From positions 51,211 to 115,210 of the forward strand of contig JAHCBB010000006.1 in NCBI GenBank assembly GCA_019634635.1: 64,000 nucleotides of DNA, read 5' to 3'. The notes under the pieces were generated by a model. That model saw only the letters and a list, made by a program, of their open reading frames with translations. It had not been told where the DNA came from and ran no database searches. The position numbers were made by a program, and so were the translations under genes. The stretch comes from Verrucomicrobiia bacterium. Lineage in GTDB: Bacteria; Verrucomicrobiota; Verrucomicrobiia; Limisphaerales; UBA9464. Positions 19,178 through 26,757 of the stretch are shown here, piece after piece (position 1 is the stretch's first letter; each line of letters starts with the position of its first letter).

Positions 19178-21026
19178 GCCTCCATCCAACGATCCCGAGG
19201 AGTTGGTGGCGGCCGACGATGCCGTCGTCGGCCGCGCGGTCCGCTGGTCCGCCGCGGTGCTGGTGATCCTCCTGGCGGCCGGCGCGGTGCTGTGGCTGAC
19301 CGTGCGCCTGAGGAAGCCGGTGGTCGTGACCCGGATGACCCAACTGGCGGCGCCCGCAGCCGCGGCGGTGCCGTCGGCGCCCGTTCCGAAGGCCCGGTTC
19401 CGGGACATCACGTCCGGTGCGGGCATCACGTTCCGTCATGCCAACGGGGCACTTGGGGAAAAGCTGCTGCCGGAGACGATGGGGGGCGGGGTCGCGTTTT
19501 TTGACGCCGACGGCGACGGGCATGCCGACCTGCTCTTTGTGAACGCCACCGACTGGCCGGGCCGGACGCCGGAGGGACGCGCCGCACCCACCGCCGCGCT
19601 GTACCGCAACGATGGCAGGGGAGGGTTCACCGACATCACCGCGGGCTCGGGTCTTGACGTGCCGTTGTACGGCATGGGGGTGGCGACGGGTGACTATGAC
19701 AATGACGGGCGGACCGATGTGCTCCTGACCACCGTGGGCGGGGCGCGTCTGTTTCGCAATGAGGGGGGGGGGCGGTTCACCGATGTCACCACCACGGCAG
19801 GGGTCGGGGGGGACCCTGCGGACTGGAGCACCGCGGCTGCATTTTTCGACTTCGACAACGACGGTGACCTGGACTTGTTTGTGGGGAACTACATCCGGTG
19901 GTCGCGCGAAATTGATGCCGACGTGGGCTACACGCTCGATGGCACGCACCGGGCCTATGGCCCGCCGATGAACTTCCAGGGGGCCTTCCCGCGGCTTTAC
20001 CGGAACGAAGGAAATGGACGCTTCACCGACATCTCGGCGGCGGCGGGCGTCCAGGTGAAAAACGCATCCACCGGCGTGCCCATGGCCAAGACGCTCGGAG
20101 TGTTCCCGGTGGACCTGGATGGCGACGGCTGGATGGATCTCGCGGTGGCCAACGATACCGTTCAGAACCTGCTTTTTCGCAACCGGGGTGACGGCACGTT
20201 CGAGGAGGTCGGCGCCCTGAGCGGGTTCGCCTTCGACAGCTATGGGAGCGTGCGCGGCGCGATGGGCATTGACGGGTGCCGGTTCACGCCGGACGGGCGG
20301 CTGGCGCTGGCGATTGGCAACTTCGCGAACGAGATGACCGCGCTGTACGTGCTCCAGGACCTGCCGCCCGGCGCCCCGGGCGTGTCCTTTCTTGACGAGG
20401 CGATCGCCTGGGGTATCGGCGGACCCAGCCGCGATCCGCTGAAGTTCGGGGTGTTCTTCTTCGATTACGACCTCGATGGCCGCGCGGATTTGCTCACCGT
20501 CAACGGCCATCTCGAGGAGGCGATCGCCACGGTGCAGAACGGCCAGCGGTACGAACAGCCCGCCCAGCTCTTCTGGAATGCCGGCGATGCGGGCTTCAAG
20601 CTCGTGACGCCGGAGGACGCCGGACCGGACCTGTTTCGCCCGATCGTCGGGAGGGGCAGCGCATTTGCGGACATTGATGGCGACGGTGATCTGGACGTGG
20701 TGTTCACGCAGGTGGCGGGGCCACCGTTGCTGCTGCGCAACGAACAGGCGTTGGGGCACCACTTCGTCCGCCTGAAGTTGGTGGGCACGTCGGCGAACCG
20801 CGACGCGGTGGGTGCGCGGGTGGTACTGAGCGCGGGCGGCAACACCCAGTGGCGCGAGGTGACCCCGACCCGCAGCTACCTGAGTGCCAGCGAGCTCCCG
20901 GTCACCTTCGGGCTGGGCACTGTGGACGCCGTGGACCGGGTGGAAATCATCTGGCCTGGCGGACGCCGCCAGACGCTTGACAACGTGGCTGTGGACCGGC
21001 TGACGGTCGTCGAGGAGCCGCGCTGA
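19164..21026 (+). CDS. Membrane-anchored CRTAC1-type protein (FG-GAP/VCBS repeats plus ASPIC/UnbV)
   Basis: A 620-residue protein with a single N-terminal membrane anchor (about 28-46) and no obvious cleavage site, so the rest would face the periplasm or outside. The body is a repeat propeller with at least six calcium-type D-x-D-x-D-G motifs, for example FFDADGDGHADLLFVN, GDYDNDGRTDVLLT, FDFDNDGDLDLFVGNY and FDYDLDGRADLLTVNG. The C-terminus is an ASPIC/UnbV domain (GARVVLSAGG, ITRSYLSAS-like segment, VEIIWPGG). The ATG at 19164 overlaps the end of the multihaem gene by 14 bp, so the proteins are probably made in a fixed ratio and may form a complex. A run of ten G lies at 19763-19772 inside a Gly codon stretch. 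Biochemical function of this family is not established. Confidence 0.85.
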   Translation: MNPAEPPSNDPEELVAADDAVVGRAVRWSAAVLVILLAAGAVLWLTVRLRKPVVVTRMTQLAAPAAAAVPSAPVPKARFRDITSGAGITFRHANGALGEKLLPETMGGGVAFFDADGDGHADLLFVNATDWPGRTPEGRAAPTAALYRNDGRGGFTDITAGSGLDVPLYGMGVATGDYDNDGRTDVLLTTVGGARLFRNEGGGRFTDVTTTAGVGGDPADWSTAAAFFDFDNDGDLDLFVGNYIRWSREIDADVGYTLDGTHRAYGPPMNFQGAFPRLYRNEGNGRFTDISAAAGVQVKNASTGVPMAKTLGVFPVDLDGDGWMDLAVANDTVQNLLFRNRGDGTFEEVGALSGFAFDSYGSVRGAMGIDGCRFTPDGRLALAIGNFANEMTALYVLQDLPPGAPGVSFLDEAIAWGIGGPSRDPLKFGVFFFDYDLDGRADLLTVNGHLEEAIATVQNGQRYEQPAQLFWNAGDAGFKLVTPEDAGPDLFRPIVGRGSAFADIDGDGDLDVVFTQVAGPPLLLRNEQALGHHFVRLKLVGTSANRDAVGARVVLSAGGNTQWREVTPTRSYLSASELPVTFGLGTVDAVDRVEIIWPGGRRQTLDNVAVDRLTVVEEPR

Positions 21027-21042
21027 AGCGGGCCCCGGACGC

Positions 21043-21855
21043 CTACAGGTAGAGGTGCGCCCACAGGTCGGCCGGGGCGAGGCGGAGATTGATGTAGAAC
21101 GGGCCGAATTGCCCGTACCGCGCGCTGACCTCGTCGAAGCGCATCTCATACACGATCTCCTTCACGGCATCGAGCTGATGCGCCATCAGCGTCACCCCCC
21201 ACTCCCAGTCATCAAGTCCCGAGGAGCCGGTGATCAGCTGGGAGATCCGCCCGGCGTATTTGCGTCCGGTCCTCGCATGGCCGGCCATCAGGTGCTTGCG
21301 GGTCTCGAAATCAAGCAGGTACCAATTGTCCTGCCCCTCCCGCTTTTTGCTCATTGGGTAGAAGCACATGATTTCCCAGTCCGGCATCTGCGGATGGAGC
21401 CGGTCATGCTGGTAGGTGGCGTTGCGCCGTCGGGCGGCCTCGAAGCGCTCCTCGAAGCCGGGGGTGCCCGGAGTCACCCCTTCGCGGGCAAGAATGGCCC
21501 GGAGGTCGTCGTCGGTCGCGACGTATTCGGGGAGTTCCGTGACGCTCAGGTACTGGTAGACGGGCCGCAGGGTGCCTGCGGGGAACGCGGTTTCCACGGC
21601 GCGTTGGAGCGTGCTCAACTGTTGCAGTTCGCCGGCAAACAGGAGGAAGGCGGCATCCGCCTTGCCGCCGACGTTGGCGAAGGTCATCACCCGCGGTGCG
21701 GCGGGTCCCGGGTTCTCCTTGCAGACCGCCTCCAGACGGGCCAGGGCCTCGGCGGCAGCCCCCGGGGGCAGGGTCTGCCAGAGCGCCCGGTCCACACGGA
21801 AGAACAAATGTGCGACATGGACACCTTGAGCGAGCGGGATGGAAGGGAGTGGCAT
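21043..21855 (-). CDS. chdC: Coproheme decarboxylase (ChdC/HemQ, chlorite dismutase family)
   Basis: Catalyses the last step of coproporphyrin-dependent haem synthesis, decarboxylating two propionates of coproheme with peroxide. The 270-residue protein has the family signature with catalytic Tyr166 in CFYPMSKKR, the proximal-ligand His193 in KHLMAGHARTGRKYAG, and SGLDDWEWGVTLMAH near the C-terminus, where many members have a similar motif. These support ChdC rather than true chlorite dismutase, which lacks the YPMSK motif. The ATG at 21855 precedes a normal N-terminal domain. It is convergent with the CRTAC1 gene (16 bp apart) and 18 bp downstream of the receiver gene on the same strand. A haem maturation enzyme next to haem protein genes may be coincidence. 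Confidence 0.87.
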   Translation of the reverse strand: MPLPSIPLAQGVHVAHLFFRVDRALWQTLPPGAAAEALARLEAVCKENPGPAAPRVMTFANVGGKADAAFLLFAGELQQLSTLQRAVETAFPAGTLRPVYQYLSVTELPEYVATDDDLRAILAREGVTPGTPGFEERFEAARRRNATYQHDRLHPQMPDWEIMCFYPMSKKREGQDNWYLLDFETRKHLMAGHARTGRKYAGRISQLITGSSGLDDWEWGVTLMAHQLDAVKEIVYEMRFDEVSARYGQFGPFYINLRLAPADLWAHLYL

Positions 21856-21873
21856 GAGGGGGGCTGAATGTGG

Positions 21874-22248
21874 CTATTCGACGGCGAGGGCGTGCTCCAG
21901 CAGTTGCGGGAGCTGTTCAAGAATCGCGGAGTTTGCGGCCACGATGCGGGCGCCCGCGGCGACCGCGTCGTCCTGCAGCCTGCGGTTCGTCATCGGGGTG
22001 TACCCGATCACCGGAATGTGGGCCAGATCCGCGTCGCGCCTCATTTCCGCGATCACCCCGCAGAAATCCCCGTGTCGGAGCGCCAGTTCGGCGATCAGCA
22101 GCATCGGTTTCTCGCGACGGAGGACCTCCACGACACTGGCAGCGACGGTGACGGTCTGAACGCGCCAGCCCAGGTCGGTCAACCGGTTGGCGATCTGGCT
22201 GCCCGGAAGGAGTGTTTCGTGGAAGACGACGGCCAACGGCTTGGTCAC
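21874..22248 (-). CDS. Degenerate response-regulator receiver domain
   Basis: A stand-alone 124-residue receiver-like protein. The CheY pattern is visible: strand LAVVFHETL, helix GSQIANRLTDLGW, strand VQTVTV, the active-site strand PMLLIAEL, the Thr strand IPVIGYT and a terminal helix. At the phosphoacceptor position the usual Asp appears replaced by Glu (LLIAELAL), the acidic pair at the end of strand 1 is absent, and the conserved Lys after strand 5 is missing (GARIVAANSA). It is therefore a pseudo-receiver that is unlikely to be phosphorylated normally; Glu may mimic the active state. Start is GTG at 22248. It lies 18 bp upstream of chdC, probably in the same transcript. No cognate kinase is nearby. 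Confidence 0.7.
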   Translation of the reverse strand: MTKPLAVVFHETLLPGSQIANRLTDLGWRVQTVTVAASVVEVLRREKPMLLIAELALRHGDFCGVIAEMRRDADLAHIPVIGYTPMTNRRLQDDAVAAGARIVAANSAILEQLPQLLEHALAVE

Positions 22249-22380
22249 GTCAGAGGTTGGTCCGCGTCGGGACGGATTTCACGAAATTTTCCTCGAAGCC
22301 CGGACAACGCGTTCACCAGCCGCTCGATTCGGGGACGGTTTCCCAATGCGGTTTTTCCCCGTCCAGCCTAGGCTGCCACC

Positions 22381-23199
22381 GTGTTCAGGCCGTGCATTGA
22401 CCTGCGGGAGGGACGCGTCGTCCAGATCATCGGCGCCACGCTTTCCGACACCGGTGCCGGCGTCCAGACCCGCTTCGTCGCCCCGCAGCCTCCCGGCTGG
22501 TTTGCCGCGCAGTACCGCCGCGACGACCTGCGGGGCGGGCATGTGATCGCCCTGGGGCCGGGCAATGACGCTGCGGCCCGCGAGGCGTTGGGGGCCTGGC
22601 CAGGGGGCCTTCAATACGGCGGCGGGGTGACCGCCGACAACGCGCGGGACTGGCTCGATGCCGGGGCTTCCCACGTCATCGTCACCTCGTGGGTGTTCCG
22701 GGAGGGCCGTCTGGACGACGCCCGGCTGGCGACGCTGGTGCGGCAGGTCGGACGCGACCGCCTTGTGCTGGACCTGAGCTGCCGTCGGTGCGAGGCGGGA
22801 TATGTCGTGATGACGGACCGCTGGCAGCGGGCCACCGCACTGACGCTCGGGCCGGACGTCTTTGCCCTGCTGGGCGGGTCGTGCGCGGAGTTCCTGGTGC
22901 ACGCGGTGGATGTTGAGGGGCTCTGCAAGGGGATTGACGGCGGTCTGGTCGCGTCTCTTGCCGACTGGTCGCCCCGGCCGGTCACTTACGCCGGAGGCGC
23001 CAGCTCCCTTCAGGACCTGGAACGTGTCCAGGAACTCGGCCGCGGCCGCGTGGATCTGACCATCGGCAGCGCCCTCGACCTCTTTGGCGGCTCGGGGGTG
23101 CGCTATGCGGATGCCGTGGCCTTCAACCGGAGACTTGCCGCTCAGAATTGCGATTCCTTGTCCTTGAACAGCAGGTTGAACGTGGTGAGCGACCCGTAG
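22381..23199 (+). CDS. hisA: Eukaryote-type HisA (ProFAR isomerase)
   Basis: Phosphoribosylformimino-5-aminoimidazole carboxamide ribotide isomerase, the fourth step of histidine synthesis. The 272-residue TIM barrel matches the fungal/plant HIS6 type rather than the ordinary bacterial HisA: FRPCIDLREGRVVQIIG at the start (first catalytic Asp in CIDL), GGHVIALGPGND, LQYGGGVTADNARDWL, GASHVIVTSWVFREG, LVLDLSCR (second catalytic Asp), TDRWQ and EFLVHAVDVEG. Start is GTG at 22381, forced because an in-frame TAG lies at 22369-22371, and it gives the family N-terminus exactly. It is not in a his operon. The 3' end overlaps the convergent gene at 23142 by 58 bp. Bacterial copies of this type are known but are the minority. 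Confidence 0.88.
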   Translation: MFRPCIDLREGRVVQIIGATLSDTGAGVQTRFVAPQPPGWFAAQYRRDDLRGGHVIALGPGNDAAAREALGAWPGGLQYGGGVTADNARDWLDAGASHVIVTSWVFREGRLDDARLATLVRQVGRDRLVLDLSCRRCEAGYVVMTDRWQRATALTLGPDVFALLGGSCAEFLVHAVDVEGLCKGIDGGLVASLADWSPRPVTYAGGASSLQDLERVQELGRGRVDLTIGSALDLFGGSGVRYADAVAFNRRLAAQNCDSLSLNSRLNVVSDP

Positions 23200-23672
23200 A
23201 CGCGGGTCAGATATTGCTGCCAGTCAAACTTCTCGGCACTGCTCAGCACCTCGCTGGCGTTGATCTTCTGTTCCAGCACCCGGAGGTTGTTTCGAACCAA
23301 GACGATCTTGTGGAAGAACTGTTCCAGCTCCACCTCCTTGCCGGCGAGCGAGGGGTCCCTTGGGTGCAGGACCAGGCGTCCGCCTTTCCATCGGGGCGCC
23401 AGTTCGTGGACTGCCGCGTCGGGCTTCTCCAGCCCGAGCCGGTCCGCGAGGGCGGCCACCGTGCGCCCGATGAGGATATCGAGGGGAATCGAAAGGCCGT
23501 TCAAGGAAGCCTGCGCCTCGGCCGGCACCAGAGCGGCCGCCTCTGGATCCAGCGGACGGCGGCCATCCGTGAACAACACTTCGCATCCGTGCTCGGTGAC
23601 CGCCTTGACCGTTCCCGATCCATATTGCGGATGAATCACCGCCATCCCGACCCTCAATTCGTCAATGCGCAT
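23142..23672 (-). CDS. Hypothetical protein with small beta-barrel-like N-terminus, 176 residues
   Basis: Not recognised as a named family. The N-terminus (ELRVGMAVIHPQYGSGTVKAV, read in two parts: VGMAVIHP and YGSGTVKAV) looks like a small SH3/CarD-like barrel, of the type that binds nucleic acid or polymerase. The middle is helical with a conserved-looking TVAALADRLGLEKPD, and the C-terminal third (VELEQFFHKIVLVRNNLRV, then LEQKINASEVLSSAEKFDW) is likely helical or coiled coil. No signal peptide or membrane helix. It is convergent with hisA and overlaps its end by 58 bp, which leaves the extreme C-terminus uncertain. The well-formed residue pattern argues that it is a real gene. Confidence 0.65.
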   Translation of the reverse strand: MRIDELRVGMAVIHPQYGSGTVKAVTEHGCEVLFTDGRRPLDPEAAALVPAEAQASLNGLSIPLDILIGRTVAALADRLGLEKPDAAVHELAPRWKGGRLVLHPRDPSLAGKEVELEQFFHKIVLVRNNLRVLEQKINASEVLSSAEKFDWQQYLTRVYGSLTTFNLLFKDKESQF

Positions 23673-23995
23673 GCCCGGATCGAATCATGGTGTCCCGGGA
23701 CAGCGAACCCAAATCGGCCGGTCAGGTGGGTGAGGCCCAGGCCGGATGGAGCCGATCCGGCGCGATCCCTCGGCAGTCGCCGAAGGGGGATTCCGCGGGT
23801 TTGGATCGTTCGGGATCCGGATCGCACGTTGCGCGGGCCGGCGGGCCACCCAGCCGACGGATGCGTCGAGGCGGGTGGGGCCGCCCTTGATGGGGCGCCC
23901 GTTCCTTGGAGATGGCGTCAAGGCAGACATCGGGGTGGGCTGTCCCGTTGCCAGAGGGGGCCTTCTCCGGCATAACCGCCGGGCGTCAGCGTACC
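23673..23995. other. Intergenic region without recognisable gene
   Basis: This 323 bp GC-rich spacer separates the divergent genes at 23142-23672 and 23996-24169. Both strands were read; the open frames here are high-Arg/Pro chance frames. It must contain promoters for two divergent transcripts, but no convincing -35/-10 pair or riboswitch-like fold was recognised. Confidence 0.4.
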
Positions 23996-24169
23996 ATGTG
24001 GTTTGGAAAACCCCGAAATCCCGAGGAGCATCGCTATTATCTGCTGCCCGGACAGGGACGGAGCAACCGGCGCAAGCGGCGTCAGCAGTTGATCGCGGCC
24101 TTGATCACCGGGGCCATTTTCGCCGCGGGCATCGCGACGCTGATGTGGGTGCTCAACGAACGGCGTTGA
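23996..24169 (+). CDS. Small single-pass membrane protein, 57 residues
   Basis: Short protein with a polar N-terminus (MWFGKPRNPEEHRYYLLPGQ), a strongly basic segment (RSNRRKRRQQ) and one membrane helix (LIAALITGAIFAAGIATLMWVL) ending NERR. The basic residues before the helix predict a cytoplasmic N-terminus. The frame continues upstream to 23906, but those residues are unlike protein, so ATG 23996 is taken. No family recognised. It stands alone between a divergent gene and the molybdoenzyme gene 163 bp downstream. The clean topology makes a real gene more likely than chance. Confidence 0.6.
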   Translation: MWFGKPRNPEEHRYYLLPGQGRSNRRKRRQQLIAALITGAIFAAGIATLMWVLNERR

Positions 24170-24232
24170 CGGGTGTCGCGGTGTCGTTGACGGCGATGCC
24201 GCTGGGCGTGGGGCGCCGGCGTTGTTCGGGCC

Positions 24233-24264
24233 GTCGGGGGCCCCGTGGAACGTGGCCCTCCGAC
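24233..24264 (+). terminator. Possible hairpin after the small membrane protein gene
   Basis: GTCGGGGGCC at 24233-24242 can pair with GGCCCTCCGAC at 24254-24264 (one bulge) around an 11-base loop. There is no T-tract, so it is at best a weak or Rho-assisted terminator, or a leader structure for the molybdoenzyme gene starting at 24333. Confidence 0.25.
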
Positions 24265-24332
24265 CGGTCGCGAGGCGGACTCCCCGGCAACTAACGCATG
24301 ACCCAGCCTCCCTTTTTCACCACCCTCGGTCC

Positions 24333-26672
24333 GTGAGCCATCGAGTGGAGTCAGGATTCGGTGAGCGTGTGCGCCAGCTCATCCCCTTCGGCCTCGGCCA
24401 GACCAAGCCGAAGCATTTCCGCGACATGCTTCGGATCGCCTGGCGCAATCGCGACAACCTTCCCTACGCGTGGAAGGTGCTGAGCCGGGGCGTCTGCGAC
24501 GGCTGCGCCCTGGGTGTGGCCGGCCTGCATGATTGGACGATTGACGGGGTGCACCTGTGCATGACGCGGCTGAATCTGCTGCGGCTGAACACCATGCCGG
24601 CGTTGGATCCCGCGATGCTCTCGGACCTGACGGCGCTGCAGTCGCGACTGCACCGGGAACCCCGGACTGTGCCGGGTCAGTGCCGGACCGTTGCGTCGGG
24701 GGATGCCCTGTCCGGCTGGGACAATGCTCAACTGCGGGAGTTGGGACGGCTTGGGCACCCGATGCTGCGCGAGCGGGGGGACCCCGGGTTCCGGCGGATT
24801 TCCTGGGAGGAGGCCAACCGGCGGATGGCACACCGCCTTCGGGGGGCCGATCCGCGCCGAATGGCCTTCTTCGTCACCGCCCGCGGAGTCACCAACGAGG
24901 TCTATTATGTGGCCCAAAAGGTGGCCCGGTTCCTGGGGACGAACCACGTGGACAACGCCGCACGGCTGTGTCACGCGCCCAGTACCGGCGCAATGAAGCA
25001 TGCGCTGGGGTACGCGGCCAGCACCTGCAGTTACTCTGACTGGTACGGCACCGATTTGATCATCTTCTTCGGGTCCAATCCGGCCAATGACCAGCCCGTG
25101 ACAACCAAATACCTGCACGAGGCCCGGCGGTTGGGTACCCGGGTGGTGATGGTCAATCCCTACCTCGAACCCGGCATGAAGCGTTACTGGGTTCCCAGCG
25201 CCGCCGGCAGCGCCCTGTTTGGCACCGGGTTGGTGGACTGGTGGTTCCCGGTCGCCCAGGGCGGGGACATCGCGTTCCTTTACGGGGTGCTCAAAGCGCT
25301 GATCGCCAGCGACGGCATTGCGACCGGATTCATCCGCGATCACACGGAGGGCTGGGAGGCGCTGCGGGCGGCGTGCGATGCCTTGCGGATCGAGGATCTG
25401 GAGGCGGCTTCGGGACTGTCCCGTGAGGCCATGGAGGAATTCGCCACGCTGCTGCGTGGAGCGACGAATGCGGTGCTGGTCTGGAGCATGGGCATCACCC
25501 AGCACGCGTCGGGCGGCGACGGGGTGTCCATGGTGCTGAACCTGGGGCTGGCGCGGGGCTATGTGGGACGTCCCAAGAACGGGCTGATGCCCATCCGTGG
25601 ACACAGTTCGGTCCAGGGTGGCGCTGAAATGGGATGCTACTCGACGGCGCTGCCCGGGGGCCAGCCCATCACCGCGGCGAACTGCGCCGGGCTGTCCGCA
25701 GCCTATGGTTTTCCCGTCCCGGACTGGGACGGGATGACGGCTGTGGACATGGTCGAGGCGTGCGGGCGCGGGGAATTGGACGTGTTCTACTGCGTCGGTG
25801 GCAACTTCCTGCGCACGCTGCCCGAGCCCGATGCCGTCGCCCGGGCGTTGTCCCGCGTGCCCTTCCGGGTGCACCAGGACATTGTGCTCACGGATCAGAT
25901 GTTCCTGGAACCCGGAGAGGAGGTGCTGCTGCTGCCGGCCAAGACCCGTTATGAACAGGACGGCGGGGGAATCGAGACCACCACCGAGCGGCGGGTGGCG
26001 TTTTCGCCCGAGATTCCAAGGCAGGTTGGCGAGGCCCGCGCCGAGTGGCGGATCCTGCGGGATGCCGCTGCAGCGGCCTGGCCGGAGCGGGCCGGAATGT
26101 TGGGCTGCGACTCCGGACAGGCCATCCGTGAGGAGATCAGCCGGGTGGTCCCGTTCTATGCCGGATGCGAACGGTTGACCCGCACCGGCGATGCCGTGCA
26201 GTGGGGGGGGGCGCGGTTGTGCGACGACGGCCGGTTCGCCACTCCGGACGGCCGGGCCCACTTCAAGGCGGTTGCCGTCCCGCCGCGGGAGCGGTGGACG
26301 TTGCGGTCCGGTCCGGCTGCCGCCCAGCCCGGAGCCCCGCAAGGCCTCGGGGAATTCCGCGTTTCCACACGCCGCGGCAAGCAGTTCAACACCCTGATTT
26401 ATGATGGGGTGGATCCGCTGACCGGGGCGCCCCGGGATGCCGTGTTCATCAATCCCGAGGATGCCCGGGCGCTGCACCTGGCGGCAGGCGACCGGGTGGT
26501 GCTGGAGAACCAGACCGGCCGTTTTGAGGGCGTGGTTTTTCCGGTGCCCATTGCCCGGGGAAATCTTCAGGTGCACTGGCCCGAGGGCAACGGGATCATC
26601 CCGCGCGGTCGCGTGGATGCCGTCGGCGGTGTCCCCGACTACAACGCGGTCGTCCGGGTGCTCCGGGGCTGA
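24333..26672 (+). CDS. FdhF/YdeP-family molybdopterin oxidoreductase
   Basis: A 779-residue DMSO-reductase-superfamily enzyme resembling the cytoplasmic FdhF/YdeP group. The N-terminal iron-sulfur region has GVCDGCALGVAGLHDW and HLCMTRLN (Cys55, Cys58, Cys76), suggesting a 4Fe-4S site. The probable molybdenum ligand is Cys213 in AARLCHAPSTG. Cofactor-binding segments include DLIIFFGSNPANDQPV, RGHSSVQGGAEMG and a C-terminal molydopterin-dinucleotide domain (NTLIYDGVDPLTGAP, AGDRVVLENQTGRFEG). Start GTG 24333 gives the expected N-terminus before the Cys motif; the frame is open upstream but unlike protein. No twin-arginine signal, so it is probably cytoplasmic. No small subunit or FdhD is adjacent. 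Substrate is unknown; formate or a related reaction is only a family-based guess. Confidence 0.85.
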   Translation: MSHRVESGFGERVRQLIPFGLGQTKPKHFRDMLRIAWRNRDNLPYAWKVLSRGVCDGCALGVAGLHDWTIDGVHLCMTRLNLLRLNTMPALDPAMLSDLTALQSRLHREPRTVPGQCRTVASGDALSGWDNAQLRELGRLGHPMLRERGDPGFRRISWEEANRRMAHRLRGADPRRMAFFVTARGVTNEVYYVAQKVARFLGTNHVDNAARLCHAPSTGAMKHALGYAASTCSYSDWYGTDLIIFFGSNPANDQPVTTKYLHEARRLGTRVVMVNPYLEPGMKRYWVPSAAGSALFGTGLVDWWFPVAQGGDIAFLYGVLKALIASDGIATGFIRDHTEGWEALRAACDALRIEDLEAASGLSREAMEEFATLLRGATNAVLVWSMGITQHASGGDGVSMVLNLGLARGYVGRPKNGLMPIRGHSSVQGGAEMGCYSTALPGGQPITAANCAGLSAAYGFPVPDWDGMTAVDMVEACGRGELDVFYCVGGNFLRTLPEPDAVARALSRVPFRVHQDIVLTDQMFLEPGEEVLLLPAKTRYEQDGGGIETTTERRVAFSPEIPRQVGEARAEWRILRDAAAAAWPERAGMLGCDSGQAIREEISRVVPFYAGCERLTRTGDAVQWGGARLCDDGRFATPDGRAHFKAVAVPPRERWTLRSGPAAAQPGAPQGLGEFRVSTRRGKQFNTLIYDGVDPLTGAPRDAVFINPEDARALHLAAGDRVVLENQTGRFEGVVFPVPIARGNLQVHWPEGNGIIPRGRVDAVGGVPDYNAVVRVLRG

Positions 26673-26757
26673 AGGGAGAGGGGACCGCCGACCCGGCTCC
26701 AGATTTTGTCGGGCCGGAGTTGTTGCCGGAGCGACTCCCGGCCACACTGCGCGGCGA

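Noticed and set aside
16061..19429. 1122-codon minus-strand open frame opposite the multihaem cytochrome
   Set aside because: No motif, very Arg/Gly/Pro-rich, and the opposite strand encodes five CxxCH motifs and membrane helices.
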